The notes beneath the pieces are model-generated. The model saw only the letters and a program-made list of their open reading frames with translations, was not told the origin of the DNA and did no database searches. A stretch of DNA of 64,000 bases from Micromonospora radicis (GTDB taxonomy: Bacteria > Actinomycetota > Actinomycetes > Mycobacteriales > Micromonosporaceae), in assembly GCF_003583405.1 (NCBI RefSeq), contig NZ_QXEC01000027.1, positions 1-64,000 on the forward strand. Reading direction: 5' to 3'. The position numbers and the translations under genes were made by a program. Positions 60,860-64,000 of this stretch are shown here, in pieces (the first letter of the stretch is position 1; each line of letters opens with the position of its first letter).

Positions 60860-62275
60860 CTACGGCTGGCGGCGTGGACGGTGGACGAGCACCGCGGCGA
60901 TGGCCGCACCGACCAGCAGCAACCCGGCGCACCACAGCAACGCGCCCCGGTACGCGGCGGTCAACTCGGCGTGCTGCTCGTATCCGGTGCCGGTGAGCCC
61001 CACCAACAGCGGCAGGGCGGCGACCGCGAGCAGGCCGCCCACCCGCGACGCGGCGTTGTTGAAGCCGCTGGCCACCCCGGCGAAGCGGTTGGCGACGGCG
61101 GCCAGCACCGAAGCGGTCAGCGGTGCCACCACCATGGTCAGTCCGGCGCCGAACATCGCCACCCCGGGCAACACCTCACGCCAGTACGACGCACCGGGGC
61201 CGACCTCACGCAGCAGCAGCAACCGTGGGCCGATCCGGGCGGACAGCGCGCCCGCGCTCGGTGAGCCGACCAGCAACAGCAGGGTGGTCGGCAGCAACGC
61301 GAGCCCGGTGGCCAGCGCCGACCAGCCGACCACGTTCTGCAGGTAGACGGCGAAGAAGAAGGTGAACCCGCCGAGAGCGGCGTACACCAGCACGGTGAAG
61401 ATGTTCAGCACCGAGAACAGCCGGCTGCCGAACAGCCCGGTGGGCAGCATCGCCGTCTCGCCGCGCCGCCGCTCGACCAGCACGAACAGCACCGCGGCGA
61501 CCACCGCGGCCACGACCGCCACCGCCACCTGCGGCGAGCGCAAGCCCCGGCCCGGGGCGTCGACCAGGGCGTACGTGACGCCCGCCAGCGCCAGCGCACC
61601 GAGCAGCGCACCGGCCACGTCGAACCGCCGGCCCTCCCCCGCCGTCCGCGACGCGGTCTCGTCCCGGCTCTCCGGCACCCACCGCACGGCGGCCAGCACC
61701 ACCAGCACCGCCAGCGGCAGGTTCAGGAAGAAGATCCACCGCCAGGAGAGCGCGTCGATCAGCCACCCACCGATGAACGGGCCGAGCGCGGTGGAGACGC
61801 CGGACAATCCGGACCACGCCCCGATCGCCTTCGCCCGATCGTCCGGGTGGAAGCTGGACTGGAGCAACGACAGCGAGCCCGGAGTCAGCAGGGCACCGCC
61901 GACGCCCTGGAGAAACCGGGCGGCCACCAGCCAGTCGGTACGCAGGGCCAGCCCACAGAGCACCGAGGCGACGGTGAACCAGACCACGCCGAGCAGGAAG
62001 ATCCGCCGCCGCCCGAACCGGTCCCCGAGCGCCCCACCGAGCAGGACGAACGCGGCGAGCGTGAGCAGGTAGCCGTTGACCGTCCACTGTAGGCCGGCGA
62101 CGGAGGCGCCGAGGTCGGCACCGAGTCGCGGCAACGCCACGTTGACCACCGTCGTGTCCAGGAACACCATGCCGGAGGCGAGGACGGCGGCGGCCAGGGT
62201 GCCCCGGCCGGCGGCCGTGTTGATCCGGAGGGCGGGTGCGGGTTCAGGCATGGGTACCAATCTGCCGTGCGCCAT
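60860..62275 (-). CDS. MFS transporter, DHA2 (EmrB/QacA) family
   Basis: The 471-residue protein has about 14 transmembrane helices. MFS signatures are LGGALGDRFGRRRIFL (loop 2-3), FLDTTVVNVALPRLG (helix 1, with the Asp of the proton relay) and GVGGALLTPGSLSLL (motif C-like). It would export drugs or metabolites in exchange for protons. ATG 62275 is used because TAGTGT lies 7 nt upstream; ATG 62251 eight codons later is an alternative. It is divergent from the nuclease gene. Confidence 0.9.
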   Translation of the reverse strand: MAHGRLVPMPEPAPALRINTAAGRGTLAAAVLASGMVFLDTTVVNVALPRLGADLGASVAGLQWTVNGYLLTLAAFVLLGGALGDRFGRRRIFLLGVVWFTVASVLCGLALRTDWLVAARFLQGVGGALLTPGSLSLLQSSFHPDDRAKAIGAWSGLSGVSTALGPFIGGWLIDALSWRWIFFLNLPLAVLVVLAAVRWVPESRDETASRTAGEGRRFDVAGALLGALALAGVTYALVDAPGRGLRSPQVAVAVVAAVVAAVLFVLVERRRGETAMLPTGLFGSRLFSVLNIFTVLVYAALGGFTFFFAVYLQNVVGWSALATGLALLPTTLLLLVGSPSAGALSARIGPRLLLLREVGPGASYWREVLPGVAMFGAGLTMVVAPLTASVLAAVANRFAGVASGFNNAASRVGGLLAVAALPLLVGLTGTGYEQHAELTAAYRGALLWCAGLLLVGAAIAAVLVHRPRRQP

Positions 62276-62282
62276 CTGCCAG

Positions 62283-62288
62283 ACACTA
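62283..62288 (-). promoter_or_regulatory. -10 box of the MFS gene
   Basis: TAGTGT on the minus strand, 7 nt before ATG 62275. Confidence 0.4.
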
Positions 62289-62350
62289 CGAAACGCCGAA
62301 ACCCCGCCCGGGTACTGTGCGGGATCGCCGAAAGCCCGCAAGCTGGAGAG

Positions 62351-63019
62351 GTGTCGTCTTTGCGTACCAGATCAGGACCGCGCGCCCTGGGGGCGCTCGC
62401 GCTCGCCGCGGCGCTGACCCTCGGCGCGGCCGGTTGCGTCCCACTCGAAGAGCCGGAGGTGACGCCGACCAGCGACGGTGGCAGCGCCAACCAGATGCTC
62501 TCTCAGCTCACCGTCGCCGAGGCCAACCCGATGCGCGGCTACAGCCGTAGCAAGTTCCCCCACTGGCGCAAGACCGGCCAGAACTGCGACGTCCGGGACA
62601 CCGTGCTGGAACGCGACGGCAAGGACATCCAGCACTCCGGCTGCAACGTGGTCGGCGGCCGGTGGGAGAGCGTGTACGACGGACGCAGCTTCACCGATCC
62701 GTCCCAGGTGGACATCGACCACATGGTCCCGCTGGCCAACGCCTGGCGGTCGGGGGCCGACGAGTGGGACAACGCCAAGCGGGGCGACTTCGCCAACGAC
62801 CTCGATCGACCGCAGCTCTTCGCGGTTTCCGCCTCCTCCAACCGGGCAAAGGGTGACCAGGATCCGTCCCAGTGGAAACCGCCGAACCAGTCGTACTGGT
62901 GCCAATACGCTGGCGACTGGGTGGCGGTCAAGCATCACTGGCAGCTGACGGTGACCAGTGCCGAGAAGGCCGCGTTGGCCGACATGTTGGAGGGCTGCAC
63001 ATGGGAGAGCAAGCCGTAA
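62351..63019 (+). CDS. Secreted HNH nuclease lipoprotein
   Basis: The 222-residue protein has a signal with lipobox (LGAAGC) and an HNH/DUF1524-type nuclease domain with the catalytic DIDHMVPLANAWRSGA and the later Asn-Arg (SSNRAKGDQDP). Cys in NCDVRD, SGCNVV, YWCQY and EGCTW may be disulfide-bonded. It may degrade extracellular DNA. The frame begins at 62267; GTG 62351 is the probable start but has no clear ribosome-binding site. Its end overlaps the next gene by 19 bp. Confidence 0.85.
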   Translation: MSSLRTRSGPRALGALALAAALTLGAAGCVPLEEPEVTPTSDGGSANQMLSQLTVAEANPMRGYSRSKFPHWRKTGQNCDVRDTVLERDGKDIQHSGCNVVGGRWESVYDGRSFTDPSQVDIDHMVPLANAWRSGADEWDNAKRGDFANDLDRPQLFAVSASSNRAKGDQDPSQWKPPNQSYWCQYAGDWVAVKHHWQLTVTSAEKAALADMLEGCTWESKP

Positions 63020-63447
63020 CCGGCGCTGACGGCGGCCCGGCGGCCGAGCAGGTGCCGGACGCCGGCGGAGAGGACGCGGCGGCGGCGACCGGCAGTCCGG
63101 GTCCGACCACGGCCGGGATGACCGTCGACGGTGCCGCCGCCAGCGAGGTGGAGGTGCCGGGAGCCGGGATGACCGCCGACGCCGGTGGGTCGACCGGCCC
63201 GCAGAGCCGTACCACCGACATCGTGCCCGGGCCGGGCGGGGTGATGACCGACGAGGTCGGCGTGGTCACCGGCGAGCTGACCCTGCGCACCGAACTCGCC
63301 GACGGCCAGGTCACCCTGCACGTGCAGTACAAGGACGCCGACGAGTGGTACGTGGTCACCGGCGGCAGGGCCCCGCTGGACGACGCCACCGCGTTGGACG
63401 CGGTGCACGACATCGCGGTCGGCCTGCTGAACCGCCCCGAGGGCTGA
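63001..63447 (+). CDS. Hypothetical protein (148 residues)
   Basis: The first 80 residues are a disordered Gly/Ala/Thr/Asp-rich stretch. The C-terminal 60 residues form a compact domain (GELTLRTELADGQVTLHVQY; KDADEWYVVTGGRAPLDDAT; ALDAVHDIAVGLLNRP). ATG 63001 has GGAGGG 4-9 nt upstream and overlaps the nuclease gene, so it is probably coupled to it. I recognise no family; a role as partner of the nuclease is only an idea from context. Confidence 0.65.
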   Translation: MGEQAVTGADGGPAAEQVPDAGGEDAAAATGSPGPTTAGMTVDGAAASEVEVPGAGMTADAGGSTGPQSRTTDIVPGPGGVMTDEVGVVTGELTLRTELADGQVTLHVQYKDADEWYVVTGGRAPLDDATALDAVHDIAVGLLNRPEG

Positions 63448-63467
63448 GGCCGGCGGCACGATCGCCA

Positions 63468-63510
63468 GGAGGGCCCCTTCCGACACCTCGGGCGCCGGAA
63501 GGGGCCCTCC
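63468..63510. terminator. Bidirectional terminator
   Basis: A perfect 15-bp stem (63468-63482 with 63496-63510; GGAGGGCCCCTTCCG) with a 13-nt loop lies between the convergent hypothetical and ABC-transporter genes. Confidence 0.85.
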
Positions 63511-63511
63511 C

Positions 63512-64000
63512 TCACACGAACGAACCGGGCTCGCTGGGGGCGGAGACCACGCCGGGCTCCTCGCCCTCGCCCTCCGGCCGGACGATCTCCACGCTCACCT
63601 TGTGCGGCCGCAGTTCCCCGCTGGCGATCCGCTCGGCGAAGTGGCAGGCGACCCGACTGTCGCCGATCTCCCGCAGCGCCGGCCGTTCGTCCGCGCAGCG
63701 GGTCGGCTGCGCCCACGGGCAGCGGGTGTGGAACCGGCATCCGGCCGGGGGATTGGCCGGCGAGGGCAGGTCACCGGCGAGCAGGATCCGTTCCCGGCGA
63801 TCCTCCACGTCCGGGTCCGGCACCGGCACCGCCGACATCAGCGCCCGGGTGTACGGGTGCAACGGCTCGGTGTAGAGCCGGTCGCTGGGTGCCTCCTCGA
63901 CCAGGGCACCGAGGTACATCACGCCGACCGTGTCGGAGATGTGCCGGACCACCGCCAGGTCGTGCGCGATCACCAGGTAGGTCAGGCCGAGGCTCTCCTG
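63512..64000 (-). CDS. Oligopeptide/dipeptide ABC transporter ATPase, C-terminal part
   Basis: The visible 162 residues are the end of a DppF/OppF- or DppD-type ATPase. The H-loop is in VIAHDLAVVRHI, the following VMYLGALVEEAP is the D-loop-distal strand, and the oligopeptide-transporter C-terminal domain carries HPYTRALMSAVP and GCRFHTRCPWA, with Cys that may bind metal. It would energise peptide uptake. The gene continues beyond the right edge, so Walker A and B are not seen. Confidence 0.92.
   Translation of the reverse strand, partial: QESLGLTYLVIAHDLAVVRHISDTVGVMYLGALVEEAPSDRLYTEPLHPYTRALMSAVPVPDPDVEDRRERILLAGDLPSPANPPAGCRFHTRCPWAQPTRCADERPALREIGDSRVACHFAERIASGELRPHKVSVEIVRPEGEGEEPGVVSAPSEPGSFV

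Overview
This 64 kb window is high-GC actinobacterial DNA, most probably from the Micromonosporaceae (Micromonospora-like). The signs are very GC-rich codon use, many GTG starts, a WhiB regulator, mycothiol-linked DinB-type proteins, and a gene order matching the M. tuberculosis Rv3671c-Rv3683 neighbourhood (recalled from memory, not searched). Many genes appear to be leaderless: a -10 hexamer of the form TANNNT lies 6-8 nt before the start codon.

Layout. 0-6.6 kb: end of a PAP2 phosphatase, then marP, a CoA-type Nudix hydrolase, a TlpA thioredoxin, nth, a CapA-like protein, cbiZ and crp. 6.6-15.1 kb: a TetR-controlled operon resembling acyclic-terpene/branched acyl-CoA use (DinB-like protein, AtuA-like protein, biotin-dependent carboxylase beta and alpha, acyl-CoA dehydrogenase). 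15.1-23.4 kb: secreted S33 peptidase, Ser/Thr kinase, a membrane protein and a 1,209-residue zinc-ribbon/cyclase/ATPase protein. 23.4-33.5 kb: the conserved block resumes with a metallo-beta-lactamase-fold hydrolase, RidA, a DUF4177-like miniprotein, two Get3/ArsA ATPases, WhiB, a PonA2-type penicillin-binding protein, YqeY and a membrane-anchored metallophosphoesterase.

33.6-51.7 kb: a tRNA-Pro(CGG) gene serves as attachment site for two integrative elements in tandem. Element 1 (33,636-40,625) is compact and looks intact: integrase, excisionase, rolling-circle-type Rep, small genes and regulators. No FtsK-like translocase is visible. Element 2 (40,536-51,687) has decayed integrase, excisionase and rep genes but keeps cargo: a regulator, three short-chain dehydrogenases, a GtrA-like protein, an esterase, a SnoaL-like protein, two TetR regulators, and fragments of a RibD/DHFR-like gene and an ISL3-type transposase. 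The tRNA 3' end occurs three times (attL, attM, attR). Joining base 33,682 to 51,688 predicts the empty chromosome site.

51.7-64 kb is chromosomal: a small membrane-anchored protein, a calcineurin-like phosphodiesterase followed by a 14-codon ORF, a GAF-GAF-GGDEF protein, asd and lysC (with an internal beta-subunit start), a lipoprotein, a nitroreductase, leuA behind a leucine-codon leader and hairpin, an MFS exporter, a secreted HNH nuclease, and the end of an oligopeptide ABC-transporter ATPase gene.

The signals least explained by ordinary annotation are: the tandem elements and their shared ACCAACTGAGT motif; two intergenic hairpins with equal 32-nt loops and compensatory stem changes; a 38/39-bp tandem array that repeats a ribosome-binding-site-plus-ATG unit upstream of ridA; and the tiny ORF after the phosphodiesterase. 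All functional calls come from reading motifs; no database search was run.
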